Source of the DNA: Bacteroidota bacterium | Lineage (GTDB): Bacteria > Bacteroidota > Bacteroidia > B-17B0 > Aurantibacillaceae | Length of the DNA: 64,000 nucleotides | Reading direction: 5' to 3' | Assembly (NCBI GenBank): GCA_013816615.1 | Contig: JACDED010000005.1 | Span: 1 to 64,000 of the forward strand | Shown: positions 33,154 to 41,667 of the stretch, in pieces | Position numbering within the stretch: the first letter of the stretch is position 1 | How the letters are laid out: every line of letters starts with the position of its first letter | Translations under genes and position numbers: made by a program | The notes under the pieces: model-generated | Databases searched by the model: none | What the model was told of the DNA's origin: nothing | What the model saw: only the letters and a program-made list of their open reading frames with translations

Positions 33154-34300
33154 TTTGTTGAAATACTTTTCTTTTGCAATTATTATAATTTGCATTTCGT
33201 GTTTAGGTCCAACCGAAAAAACATTAAACCCTTTTTCAGATCTTAAAAAAGACACAAGCATTAAATACGCCAAACGCTTTTGCATTTCTCGTAATAAAGA
33301 TCTTACACTTATTTATCTTTTCGGTAATAAAGAAAATTTTGATACTACGGCTACTTATTTAATTTGTAACGACACTACATTAATTAAAACTTTGCCTCAA
33401 AATATTACATTTATAAAAAGTCCTTGTAAAAAAATTGCCGCACTAAGCAGTATCTATGCAACCATGTTTTATGAAATGGGTCTTTTAAATAATATTGTTG
33501 CTATTGATAATGTGGATTATATGAACAATAAAGCTATTATTGACAGATGTGCTTCTAAACAGATACAGCAATTATCAAAAGGGATTGAGCCTGACCTTGA
33601 ACAAACTATTGCATTAAATCCCGATATTATTTTCACCTTCGGCATGGGTGATCCTAAAAAAGATATCAATCCAAAATTATCACAAACCAAAATTCCGGTA
33701 GTAATAAGCCTTGATCATAAAGAAGAAACGCCGTTAGCGCGGGCTGAATGGATAAAATTCTTTGCCGCTTTTGTGAACAAAGAAAATTTAGCTGATTCAA
33801 TTTTTAAAATTGTAGAAAAAAATTATATACGCTTAAAAGCTATTGCAGAAAAAGCAGAAACAACACCTACTGTTTTTAATGATATGAAATACAGCGACGT
33901 TTGGTATATGCCCGGCGGAAAAAGTTATATGGCACAGTTATTAAATGATGCGCATACAGATTATTTATGGAAAGAAGATGATAAATTTGGAAGTATTCCA
34001 TTAAGCTTTGAGCAGGTTTATGTAAAAGCAAAAGATGCACAATTCTGGATAAATGTTTCTACACTAAAAACAAAAAAAGATCTTTTAAGCTTTGATACAC
34101 GTTATAATGAATTTGCCGCTTTTAAAAATGATAAGGTTTTTAATAATACAAAATATACCAATAGCCATGGTTATAGTACTTATTGGGAGACAGGTATGAT
34201 CTATCCGGATAAAATATTGAGTGATCTTCTTTTGATATTTCACCCTGAATTAAAAGAACAAATTAAAAACGAGTTGTATTATTACGAGCAATTAAAATAA
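33143..34300 (+). CDS. Cobalamin/iron-chelate ABC transporter substrate-binding lipoprotein (BtuF/FecB-like)
   Basis: A periplasmic binding protein of the helical-backbone class. Starting at ATG 33143 gives the signal MKHNLLKYFSFAIIIICISC with a lipobox (CISC) and lipidation at Cys20; an upstream GTG-type start at 33128 would disturb this. The two-lobe core shows IKSPCKKIAALSSIYATMFYEMGLLNNIVAIDNVDY (lobe 1; shown as two halves in the family) and PDIIFTFGMGDPKKDI, with ALARAEWIKFFAAF joining lobes. The ligand cannot be told apart between vitamin B12 and Fe-siderophores from sequence. It is followed by a permease and ATPase of the same system. Confidence 0.8.
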   Translation: MKHNLLKYFSFAIIIICISCLGPTEKTLNPFSDLKKDTSIKYAKRFCISRNKDLTLIYLFGNKENFDTTATYLICNDTTLIKTLPQNITFIKSPCKKIAALSSIYATMFYEMGLLNNIVAIDNVDYMNNKAIIDRCASKQIQQLSKGIEPDLEQTIALNPDIIFTFGMGDPKKDINPKLSQTKIPVVISLDHKEETPLARAEWIKFFAAFVNKENLADSIFKIVEKNYIRLKAIAEKAETTPTVFNDMKYSDVWYMPGGKSYMAQLLNDAHTDYLWKEDDKFGSIPLSFEQVYVKAKDAQFWINVSTLKTKKDLLSFDTRYNEFAAFKNDKVFNNTKYTNSHGYSTYWETGMIYPDKILSDLLLIFHPELKEQIKNELYYYEQLK

Positions 34301-34303
34301 ATT

Positions 34304-35290
34304 TTGGAAAGAAACACGAACATAAAATTTTTAGTTTTAATTTGCCTGCTCGTCGTTTCCTGCATTTTAAGCCTATTGTATGGTGGCAGCGAGCATATAG
34401 ATCTTGGCGAACTCTCTTCAAATAATTTTATTTTCTGGCACATTCGTTTTCCAAAAACACTTACAGCAATAATTGCAGGTTGCACACTTGCTGTTGCAGG
34501 TTTAATTTTACAGATCATTTTCAGAAATCCATTAGCTGGCCCCTATGTATTAGGCATAAGCTCCGGCGCTTCGTTAATGGTTGCCATGAGTATTTTGGCA
34601 GGCGGCTCTTTACATTTAATGTCAGAGTTTTTTATTGGCAAAACATTTATTGTACTTTCTGCTATTAGCGGTAGTTTTTTAATAACCTTATTGATATTAG
34701 GTATTTCTAAAAAAGTAAACAGCAATGTTGTTTTGCTTTTAATTGGCTTGATGCTCTCTCAAATTTGCGGTGCCATTCAAACAGCTTTAGAATATTTTTC
34801 GGACGCTAACAGCTTAAAAAGTTTTGTTACCTGGGGCATGGGCTCTCTTGCCAACACTACAAATATTGATCTTGCAATTTATTTACCAATTGCACTAATT
34901 TGTTTATTAGCAGTATTGTTTTTTGTTAAACCATTAAACGCTTTATTGCTTGGCGAAAATTATTCGCAAAATATTGGCGTTAATTTTAAAACAAGCCGCT
35001 TTTATTTAATATTGATCTCATCTGTTTTAACCGGCTTAACTACTGCTTTTTGTGGTCCTATTGCGTTTATTGGCACTGCTGTTCCAATTCTTTCACGCAT
35101 GGTCTTTAAAAATTCAAAACAACACTTGCATGTAATTTCATGTTTATTATTAGGAAGTATTATTCTTTTATTATCTGATGCTTTTGCAAATTCGCTCATT
35201 AAAAATATTTCTTTACCAATAAATATGATCACCACATTTATTGGCGCGCCTTTGGTTATCTATCTGATGTTTAAAAACAAAAGCTGGTAA
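34304..35290 (+). CDS. FecCD/BtuC-family ABC importer permease
   Basis: A 328-aa inner-membrane permease with about ten hydrophobic helices. Family motifs are visible: FWHIRFPKTLTAIIAGCTLAVAG near residue 45, FRNPLAGPYVLGISSGAS near 75, TWGMGSLA near 180 and GPIAFIGTAVPILSRM near 255, the last contacting the ATPase. The start is TTG 34304 (3 bases after the previous stop); an in-frame ATA at 34322 is a second possibility because hydrophobic residues begin there. The TAATG overlap at its end couples it with the ATPase gene. Confidence 0.88.
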   Translation: MERNTNIKFLVLICLLVVSCILSLLYGGSEHIDLGELSSNNFIFWHIRFPKTLTAIIAGCTLAVAGLILQIIFRNPLAGPYVLGISSGASLMVAMSILAGGSLHLMSEFFIGKTFIVLSAISGSFLITLLILGISKKVNSNVVLLLIGLMLSQICGAIQTALEYFSDANSLKSFVTWGMGSLANTTNIDLAIYLPIALICLLAVLFFVKPLNALLLGENYSQNIGVNFKTSRFYLILISSVLTGLTTAFCGPIAFIGTAVPILSRMVFKNSKQHLHVISCLLLGSIILLLSDAFANSLIKNISLPINMITTFIGAPLVIYLMFKNKSW

Positions 35291-36033
35291 TGGAAAAACG
35301 GGAATGTATAATTTTAAAGAACGCTACACTGGGATACAAAAAAAACCAGGAAGATGTTATTATACTTAAAAATATAGATCTTAGTTTTTATGCCGGTGAT
35401 TTTATAGGCATTGTGGGTTTAAATGGAATTGGAAAATCTACTCTCCTTAAAAGTTTATGTGGTTTGTTACCGGTTTTAAATGGAGAAATACTGATCGATG
35501 AACGCAATGTAAACAGCCTTTTCTTAAAAGATCTCGCAAAAAAAATTGCAATAGTATTAACCGAAAAAATTGGCGGATTTAATTTAACGGCTTATGATGT
35601 TGTGGCAGCCGGGCAAATGCCATATACAAATTCATTTAATCGTTTAGAAAAAGAAAATCTTACTATTATAGAATCTGCCATTAAAATCTGCGGTATAGAA
35701 ACGCACCAGTATAAATTATTGAACGAATTAAGCGATGGCTTATTTCAAAAAACAATTATTGCTAAAGCTTTGGCGCAGCAAACACCAATTATGTTGCTGG
35801 ACGAGCCAAGTGCCTTTTTGGATTATGCTTCAAAACATGATCTTTTTTTATTACTAAAAAAATTAAGTGCCGAAGAAAACAAATGCATCCTTGTAAGCTC
35901 ACACGATCTTGATCTGCTTTTAAAATACTGCTCTAAGCTCCTTGTTATCTCCGACAATTCTATTGAATTAATTGATAATGCAAGCGCAAAAGCAAATAAA
36001 GCCTTTCTTGAAATTGGTGGCGGCTTTATATAA
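35290..36033 (+). CDS. FecE/BtuD-family ABC importer ATPase
   Basis: A 247-aa ATPase. Walker A GLNGIGKST near residue 43, Q-loop region AIVLTEKIGGFNLTAYDVV, signature LSDGLFQKTIIAKALAQQ near 150, Walker B PIMLLDEPSAFLDYASK and switch histidine VSSHDLDLLL. The signature deviates from LSGGQ; LSDG-E-QK variants are common in Bacteroidota importers, here with L in place of E. The ATG overlaps the permease stop (TAATG). Together with 33143 and 34304 it forms a complete importer lacking only a TonB receptor in this window. Confidence 0.88.
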   Translation: MEKRECIILKNATLGYKKNQEDVIILKNIDLSFYAGDFIGIVGLNGIGKSTLLKSLCGLLPVLNGEILIDERNVNSLFLKDLAKKIAIVLTEKIGGFNLTAYDVVAAGQMPYTNSFNRLEKENLTIIESAIKICGIETHQYKLLNELSDGLFQKTIIAKALAQQTPIMLLDEPSAFLDYASKHDLFLLLKKLSAEENKCILVSSHDLDLLLKYCSKLLVISDNSIELIDNASAKANKAFLEIGGGFI

Positions 36034-36107
36034 GAGATAACCAGAACTATAAACCACATAGGCCAGAACTTTTTTGTTATTTCTGGTGCCGCAGCAAAGC
36101 GGAGGTA

Positions 36108-36140
36108 TATCGAGAAATGTTTCTAATATACTTCTCGATA
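36108..36140. repeat. Hairpin in intergenic region after the importer operon
   Basis: TATCGAGAA (36108-36116) and TTCTCGATA (36132-36140) form a perfect 9-bp stem with a 15-base loop. The words resemble the GAGTCGAGAA hairpin at 54620-54677. The interval 36034-36274 contains nothing else recognisable; the hairpin could work as a transcription end. Confidence 0.55.
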
Positions 36141-36274
36141 CACAAATTGAAAAGAACAGCATTTTTTTACTCGAAGTGACTTTGATACGTCTCTGTCTGG
36201 TTTAAAAATTAACTGACAAATTCATTACTTACAAACATTTTTTTAAAAATAGTGTTGTATATATTATTAAAGTA

Positions 36275-36282
36275 TATTTTTG
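36275..36282 (+). promoter_or_regulatory. Promoter -7 element TATTTTTG for the SET gene
   Basis: TATTTTTG fits TAnnTTTG, 8 bases before ATG 36291, with TTG at 36255-36257 (17-base spacer). It shows that the longer frame from 36252 is not the start. Confidence 0.6.
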
Positions 36283-36290
36283 TCACCGCT

Positions 36291-36710
36291 ATGGCCCTAA
36301 CAGTTAAAAAATCAAAATTACCAAAAGCCGGAAAAGGCTTGTTTACGGATAAACCAATTAAAAAAGATGCAAAGATCATCGAATATAAAGGCGAGATCAT
36401 TGATTGGAAAGAATACGAAAAAAGAGTTCTTGAAAATAAAGACGGTTATTTGTTTTTCATAAACAAAAAACGTTGCATCGATGCATGGTCAACGCCACAG
36501 CATAAAGCCCGTTACGCAAACGATGCGGCCGGCTTAAGCCGTATTCCGGGAATAAAAAACAATGCCGATTACGAAATTTTTGGAGATAAGTGCTTTATTG
36601 TTGCTTCACGTGATATTAAGGCCGGAGAAGAGATCTATGTAAATTACACTAAAGAATACTGGGATTGTGTGCGCTATAACATCAAGCACGGCCTTAACGA
36701 AAAAAAATAA
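36291..36710 (+). CDS. SET-domain protein (lysine methyltransferase fold)
   Basis: A 139-aa protein made almost wholly of one SET domain. It shows the N-terminal SET motif GKGLFTDKPIKKDAKIIEYKG, substrate-side ARYANDAAGLSRIPG (the N-H-S/N-C-like segment, here NDA) and the C-terminal GEEIYVNYTKEYWD with the conserved tyrosine. Bacterial SET proteins of this size occur in Bacteroidota and Chlamydiae and can methylate DNA-binding or other lysine-rich proteins; the target here is unknown. Missing post-SET cysteines is normal for the short bacterial kind. It is followed at once by the pth promoter and gene. Confidence 0.85.
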   Translation: MALTVKKSKLPKAGKGLFTDKPIKKDAKIIEYKGEIIDWKEYEKRVLENKDGYLFFINKKRCIDAWSTPQHKARYANDAAGLSRIPGIKNNADYEIFGDKCFIVASRDIKAGEEIYVNYTKEYWDCVRYNIKHGLNEKK

Positions 36711-36718
36711 TATATTTG
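36711..36718 (+). promoter_or_regulatory. Promoter -7 element TATATTTG for pth
   Basis: TATATTTG begins one base after the SET gene stop codon, 20 bases before the pth ATG at 36739. Confidence 0.6.
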
Positions 36719-36738
36719 ACTGTTGAATAAACGGTTTA

Positions 36739-37305
36739 ATGAGCAAATTTTTAATAGTTGGTTTAGGTAATATTGGTGATGAATACGCCGAAACACGTCA
36801 CAACATTGGCTTTAAAATTGTTGATACTTTAGCCAAAGAAGCAGAAGTAAAATTTACATCTGGCAGATATGCCGATGTTGCCGAACTAAAACACAAGGGC
36901 AAAACCCTTATTTTAATTAAGCCAACTACTTACATGAATTTAAGTGGAAAAGCCGTTAACTATTGGTTACAATCAGAAAAAATTGAAACTGATAACATGA
37001 TGGTGTTGGTAGATGAACTTGCTTTACCTTTCGGAAAAATACGTATTGGCCCAAAAGGTAGCGATGGCGGACATAACGGACTTAAAAACATTCAGGAGAT
37101 CTTAAACACGCCAAATTATCCGCGCATGCGTTTTGGCATTAGCAATGAGTTTAATAAAGGATCCCAGGTAAATTATGTTTTAGGAAAATGGAACGAAGAA
37201 GAATTAAAAACACTGAGCGATAGAATAAAAGTTGCAACTGATGCCATTAAAGCTTTTTCTTTTATTGGGCTTCAGCGTTGCATGAATGAATATAATAATA
37301 AATAA
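36739..37305 (+). CDS. pth: Peptidyl-tRNA hydrolase
   Basis: Releases peptides from peptidyl-tRNA, recycling tRNA after drop-off. At 188 aa it is full length. The motifs are FLIVGLGNIGDEYAETRHNIGF (catalytic His in TRHN, His21), KPTTYMNLSGKAV with the tRNA-binding Asn, VLVDELALPFGKIRIGPKGSDGGHNGLKNI and PRMRFGISNE. One detail: the loop is DELALP where many homologues have DDLDLP; the aspartate (D93 equivalent) remains. It probably has its own promoter and may be co-expressed with holB 88 bases on. Confidence 0.95.
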   Translation: MSKFLIVGLGNIGDEYAETRHNIGFKIVDTLAKEAEVKFTSGRYADVAELKHKGKTLILIKPTTYMNLSGKAVNYWLQSEKIETDNMMVLVDELALPFGKIRIGPKGSDGGHNGLKNIQEILNTPNYPRMRFGISNEFNKGSQVNYVLGKWNEEELKTLSDRIKVATDAIKAFSFIGLQRCMNEYNNK

Positions 37306-37393
37306 AACCATGGCAAATGGAAGATGTAAAATGGAAAACGGACCGAATTACATTTTCCCTCTTATCTTTTACATTTTCCATTAAATTTACACT
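37306..37393. repeat. Imperfect inverted repeat between pth and holB
   Basis: ATGGAAGATGTAAAATGGAA on the left and its inexact complement TTTTACATTTTCCAT on the right form an imperfect inverted repeat. Repeats made of ATGGAAAATG words are common Bacteroidota intergenic filler. No ORF. Confidence 0.4.
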
Positions 37394-38515
37394 ATGTTAT
37401 ACAATCAGATAGTTGGTCAGCAAGAACCCAAACTTCGTTTACTTAAAATGGTAAATGAAGAACGCGTTCCACACGCCTTACTGTTTGCAGGTAAAGAAGG
37501 AAGTGGAAATTTACCGGCAGCCATCGCTTTTGCACAACATTTATATTGTAAAAATAAAATAGAAACAGGTGCTTGTGGCACCTGTGCATCCTGCAATAAA
37601 GTTTCAAAATTAATTCATCCCGATCTGCATTTGGTTTTCCCCATTGCAAAAAGCAAAGATGTAAAAAGTAGTAACGACCTTGTAAAAGAATTCAGGGAAA
37701 CTTTTTTAGCCAATCCCTACATTAATTTAAATGATTGGTTTAATGAGTTAAGTGCGGAAAATAAACAGCCTATTATTCCTGTTGAAGAAGCCAACGATAT
37801 TTTAAAAAAATTAAGTTATACCAGTTACGAAGGTTCTTATAAAATAATGATCATTTGGCAGCCTGAAAAAATGAATGCAGAAGCTGCCAATAAGCTTTTA
37901 AAAATACTGGAAGAGCCGCCTGATAAAACAATTTTTGTTTTAGTGAGTAACCACACCGAACAATTATTGGCCACTATTATTTCACGTGTACAACAAATAC
38001 CATTTTATAATTGCAGCGAGCAGGAAATTGCCGATGCTTTAGTTTATAATTTTAAAGTAAATACCGATGTTGCAAAACAAACTGCCATACTTGCCAACGG
38101 TAACTACGCCGAAGCTTTAAGCTTATTAACGCACAACGAAGAAAGTGTTTCTTTTCTTGCCCACTTTCAAAGCTTTATGCGTTTGGCTTTAAAGTTTGAT
38201 GCCGGCAAGGCTATTACCTGGATAGATGAAAATGCTTCAACAGGAAGAGAGAAACAAAAACAATTTTTACAATATGGTTTAGAGGTTTTTCGTGACAGCT
38301 TAATGTATAATTTTGGAGACAAAAATTTAGTAAGACTAAGTGGGCAGGAAAAACAATTTCTTGAAAAATTTGCACCCTTTGTAAATCAAAAAAATTACGA
38401 GCGTTTAGTTGAAGAGTTTAATAACAACTATTATTACATTGAGCGTAATGCTAATCCAAAGATCCTTTTCATGGATCTTATTTTAAAAACCAACGAGCTT
38501 ATTAATTTAAAATAA
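37394..38515 (+). CDS. holB: DNA polymerase III delta' subunit (HolB-like)
   Basis: The clamp-loader subunit that helps load the sliding clamp. It has the delta' form: the P-loop is degenerate (FAGKEGSGNLPAA, with no K-T/S pair), so it does not hydrolyse ATP; a zinc-binding motif CGTCASC lies near residue 60, preceded by a further cysteine in LYCKN. The sensor-1 region (IMIIWQPEKMNAEAANKLLKILEEPP) contains the family's arginine-finger neighbourhood with VSNHTEQLLATIISRVQQIPF, where SRVQ is the delta' SRC motif. 373 aa is typical. It ends at a terminator shared with the convergent PKD gene. Confidence 0.88.
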   Translation: MLYNQIVGQQEPKLRLLKMVNEERVPHALLFAGKEGSGNLPAAIAFAQHLYCKNKIETGACGTCASCNKVSKLIHPDLHLVFPIAKSKDVKSSNDLVKEFRETFLANPYINLNDWFNELSAENKQPIIPVEEANDILKKLSYTSYEGSYKIMIIWQPEKMNAEAANKLLKILEEPPDKTIFVLVSNHTEQLLATIISRVQQIPFYNCSEQEIADALVYNFKVNTDVAKQTAILANGNYAEALSLLTHNEESVSFLAHFQSFMRLALKFDAGKAITWIDENASTGREKQKQFLQYGLEVFRDSLMYNFGDKNLVRLSGQEKQFLEKFAPFVNQKNYERLVEEFNNNYYYIERNANPKILFMDLILKTNELINLK

Positions 38516-38519
38516 AAAA

Positions 38520-38547
38520 GAGCCGCCAAAATGCAAAATGGCGACTC
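38520..38547. terminator. Bidirectional terminator between holB and the PKD gene
   Basis: GAGCCGCCA (38520-38528) and TGGCGACTC (38539-38547) pair with one mismatch around a 10-base loop, flanked by an A-run and a T-rich tract. It sits between two converging genes. Confidence 0.7.
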
Positions 38548-38576
38548 TCTTTGTGGAACTTATAGGTATTATTCGA

Positions 38577-40496
38577 CTATTTATTTATTATTACTTTTTT
38601 AGTGAATTCTTTATTGTTTGAATTTAATTTTATAAAGTAAACGCCGTTTGAAATGTTATTGAGATCAATTGTCTTATTGATAGTATCGATTTCTGTTTCG
38701 TAGATCATTTCACCAATTAAACTATACACTTTGATCTTTACAATTCCGTTTGTTGCAGCATCCAATTTTATCTCAAATCGTCCATTGTTTGGATTTGGAT
38801 AAACAGACCAATCTAAAATTTCGCCGGCATTATCAATTATACCAAGAGGGGTTGATGCTGGAGGTATAACATTTATATATATCATTTGCGCATTTTCAGA
38901 ACCCGAAGTTTTATAAACAAATTGGTTTAAACAACTTGTAGAATTTGCACCGCACGAAACGGTAACAGATAAGCAAATTGAATAGTTGCCCGATGCTGAA
39001 TATGTGTGTGAAGTATAAAGTGTATTAGTAGTGCTGTTATCGCCCCAATTCCACGTTGCTGCAACAACATTCCAAGGTGATACAGGCGTTGCATTCCAAA
39101 CTAAAGTAGTTGTAGTTGGTGCCATTGTAAAATTTGAATTTGCAATACACGGAATACCTGTTACGTTTATAGATTGAATAACCGAGTCTATACATGAACT
39201 ACCAGAAGCAGACATGTATACATTGTATGCGCCAGAACTGGCATAAGTATGTGAAGGTGATTGGCTGACACTTGTAAAACCATCACCAAAATCCCAAAAA
39301 TAATTAGTGTTGGTGCTTGTGCCTGTAGAAGCGTTTGCAAAATTAACATTACCACCTGAACTAACCGTATGTGTATAATTAGCGATCAAACCACAAGGCA
39401 CTGTGCTAACGTTAATTATTTTTGTGATGGATGAAAAACAAGTTAAAGAGTTATTGTAAACTGTTAAAGTTGCCGAATACGCTCCATTCATTGTGTAAGT
39501 ATGTGATGTTGGATTTCCGTTAGCTGTTGTTGCGTCTCCGAATTGCCAATAAAAAATACTGGCCGCTATAGTACCTGTTGATGTACTGGTGAAAGTAACT
39601 TGTCCGTTTGCGCCTTGTGCAAAGTTATAATTAGCGTTTAAAGTACAGGGCGAAAAAGAATTTACAACTATAGGAATAATTAGAGATGAATCTGCACACA
39701 TGATGCTATAGTTATTGTTGGCATATAAGTACACAAAATAAGTGCCGTTTGCCGAATACGTATGAGATGTTGATGGCCCACTGCCACTAGGGCTGGAGTC
39801 TCCAAAACTCCACAAATAAGTGGTGCTCGGGACTGTGCCGGTTGATGTGCTGTTAAAACTTACAAGGCCGTTTGCGCCCTGTGTAAAAGAAAAACTTGTA
39901 TTAAGATTACAGGTGGCATTAGAAACGCTTATTACTTGTGTGGCCGTGCTAATACATGTTGTTAAACTACTCATTGCTTTTAATATAACTGTGTATGTTC
40001 CGTTTCCATAAACATGATTGGTAACGTCTCCGTAATTTGTATTATTATCCCCTAGGGTCCAGGTATAAGTGGTTCCCGAATCGGTTCCAGTAGAAACACT
40101 GTTAAAACTAACAAGGCCGTTTGCTCCTAGTGTGTAGTTAAAGCCTGCTGCTAATGTACAGGGATATGTGCTTACCATAACCGGTATGATTACAGAATCT
40201 ACACAATTTGCAGTAAAATTATTATTGGCAATGAGCACAACATTATAATATCCGTTTGTTGCATAAGTATGAGAGCTTATTGGCCCTGTACCGTAAGTTG
40301 CATCACCGTAGTTCCAGGTATAAGTGGTGCCGGCAACCGTATTGGTTGATGTGCTGCTAAAATTAACCTGGCCACTGACACCTTGCGTATATGAAAAAGC
40401 TGCGTTAAGCCCACAAATCTGGGCACTGCTCTTTGCGGCAATTAGTATAAAACAAAAGCCAAGCAATAAAGGAAGATATGTTGTAATTTTTTTCAT
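38577..40496 (-). CDS. PKD-repeat T9SS-secreted surface protein
   Basis: 639 aa starting at ATG 40494-40496 (MKKITTYLPLLLGFCFILIA signal; an ATG two codons earlier is also in frame). The body has about six ~85-residue PKD-like units, five with clear motifs such as TTYTWNYGDATYG, TTYLWSFGDSSPSG and NYFWDFGDGFTS, each starting with a Pro-Cys pair (CTLAAGFNY, CNLNTSFSF, CTLNANYNF) and carrying a second cysteine, suggesting one disulfide per unit. The end is a type A T9SS sorting domain (DWSVYPNPNNGRFEIKL ... ISNGVYFIKLNSNN). It is the last gene of the sigma-factor operon, 46 bases after the PKD lipoprotein. Probably a surface-exposed repeat protein. Confidence 0.87.
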   Translation of the reverse strand: MKKITTYLPLLLGFCFILIAAKSSAQICGLNAAFSYTQGVSGQVNFSSTSTNTVAGTTYTWNYGDATYGTGPISSHTYATNGYYNVVLIANNNFTANCVDSVIIPVMVSTYPCTLAAGFNYTLGANGLVSFNSVSTGTDSGTTYTWTLGDNNTNYGDVTNHVYGNGTYTVILKAMSSLTTCISTATQVISVSNATCNLNTSFSFTQGANGLVSFNSTSTGTVPSTTYLWSFGDSSPSGSGPSTSHTYSANGTYFVYLYANNNYSIMCADSSLIIPIVVNSFSPCTLNANYNFAQGANGQVTFTSTSTGTIAASIFYWQFGDATTANGNPTSHTYTMNGAYSATLTVYNNSLTCFSSITKIINVSTVPCGLIANYTHTVSSGGNVNFANASTGTSTNTNYFWDFGDGFTSVSQSPSHTYASSGAYNVYMSASGSSCIDSVIQSINVTGIPCIANSNFTMAPTTTTLVWNATPVSPWNVVAATWNWGDNSTTNTLYTSHTYSASGNYSICLSVTVSCGANSTSCLNQFVYKTSGSENAQMIYINVIPPASTPLGIIDNAGEILDWSVYPNPNNGRFEIKLDAATNGIVKIKVYSLIGEMIYETEIDTINKTIDLNNISNGVYFIKLNSNNKEFTKKVIINK

Positions 40497-40542
40497 GTGC
40501 ATTTATGTTTTTTTCTTTCAAAGATTTGATGTCCTTTTTAAA

Positions 40543-41664
40543 TCATTTATATGCCACGCAAATTATTGCATCGGCATTATTAATTAAAATAGCAGTAGCG
40601 CCATTATATATAGTACAGGTAAATTTTACGTGAAGTTTTTTTGTTAATTGATTATTATCATTGTTCTTAAAATTCTCTACTGATAAAATATTAAAGTAAC
40701 TGTTAGCAGGTTGTTGCGCGTTTTTTGAGGTGTAGAATGTACCGTTACCATCTATCCAATTGACAACAACATTTGAAAGACCTAAAGCATTTGGCGTTTG
40801 CGAAACAGCATTTACAGAATAGTTCGCAGCGCATGAGGAAATATCGTTTTGTGTAACTGTATTGTATTTAGCATACGCGGTGTCATTATTGCCATCAATT
40901 ACTCTTAAAGTTACCGGGTATGCGCCTGTGTATTGATAAGCATGCGTGGGATTTGCTAACGTTGAAGTTGGTGTGCCGTCACCAAAATTCCATAAATACT
41001 GATAGGGGCCGATGCCTTGCGAATTTATAGAAGAAAAATTGATCGAAGTTCCCATGGTTGAATCTGCGTCAATCCTGGTTCTGAATTTGTAATTAACAGT
41101 GCCAATGTTTTGAACGTTATAAATACTACTTTCACACGAATTTAAACCGGTTACTGTTAAGCTGATATTATATTTTCCGCTTTTTTTATAAATATGATTT
41201 GGATTAATTGATGTTGATGTTACGCCATCACCAAAATTCCAAAGGTAAGAGGCCGCGGGTTTATTGTAACTGGATTGAAATTGTGCAAAATAAAATGAAG
41301 CTGCGTTACTAGCTAGGTAATTATAATTTCCGGGAATTAAAGACGAATCAATTTGTGTGATTGAATTTGTAGCCGAAACTTTAAAATCATTGATTTGGAT
41401 CTGTAAACTATTAGGGCAGTTTGTGCAATTGGTTTGTTTTAAACCTGCTATAAATCCATAAACATTATTCGAATCTTGCTGAAAAGAAGAATACATATAA
41501 TAATTATTAACTCCAGCTTCAATTGATGTTGGTACTCCGTTCATAGACATTGTACAATTAAAAACCGGACTACCTTCAGTGGTAGATGGAGGGTATTCTT
41601 TTTTTCCGCATGAGATGCAAGCGATAAGCAGCAATACAATTATACAGTTATAGAAATTCTTCAT
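40543..41664 (-). CDS. PKD-domain lipoprotein
   Basis: 373 aa. The start MKNFYNCIIVLLLIACISC is a lipoprotein signal with Cys19 in ACISC. Residues ~35-130 look like a beta domain of unknown family, followed by two PKD domains (YLWNFGDGVTSTSINPNHIY near 140 and YLWNFGDGTPTSTLANPTHAY near 225) and a C-terminal ~100-residue domain. It lies 3 bases after the trans-envelope gene and so is in the same transcript as the ECF sigma factor. There is no T9SS sorting domain, so it is anchored by lipid, perhaps in the outer membrane, next to the secreted PKD protein downstream. Confidence 0.82.
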   Translation of the reverse strand: MKNFYNCIIVLLLIACISCGKKEYPPSTTEGSPVFNCTMSMNGVPTSIEAGVNNYYMYSSFQQDSNNVYGFIAGLKQTNCTNCPNSLQIQINDFKVSATNSITQIDSSLIPGNYNYLASNAASFYFAQFQSSYNKPAASYLWNFGDGVTSTSINPNHIYKKSGKYNISLTVTGLNSCESSIYNVQNIGTVNYKFRTRIDADSTMGTSINFSSINSQGIGPYQYLWNFGDGTPTSTLANPTHAYQYTGAYPVTLRVIDGNNDTAYAKYNTVTQNDISSCAANYSVNAVSQTPNALGLSNVVVNWIDGNGTFYTSKNAQQPANSYFNILSVENFKNNDNNQLTKKLHVKFTCTIYNGATAILINNADAIICVAYK

Positions 41665-41667
41665 TTG

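Noticed and set aside
35823-36162. Overlapping minus-strand ORFs of 64-78 aa over the importer ATPase end
   Set aside because: They overlap a well-supported gene on the opposite strand and continue into a hairpin region; no homology or promoter.
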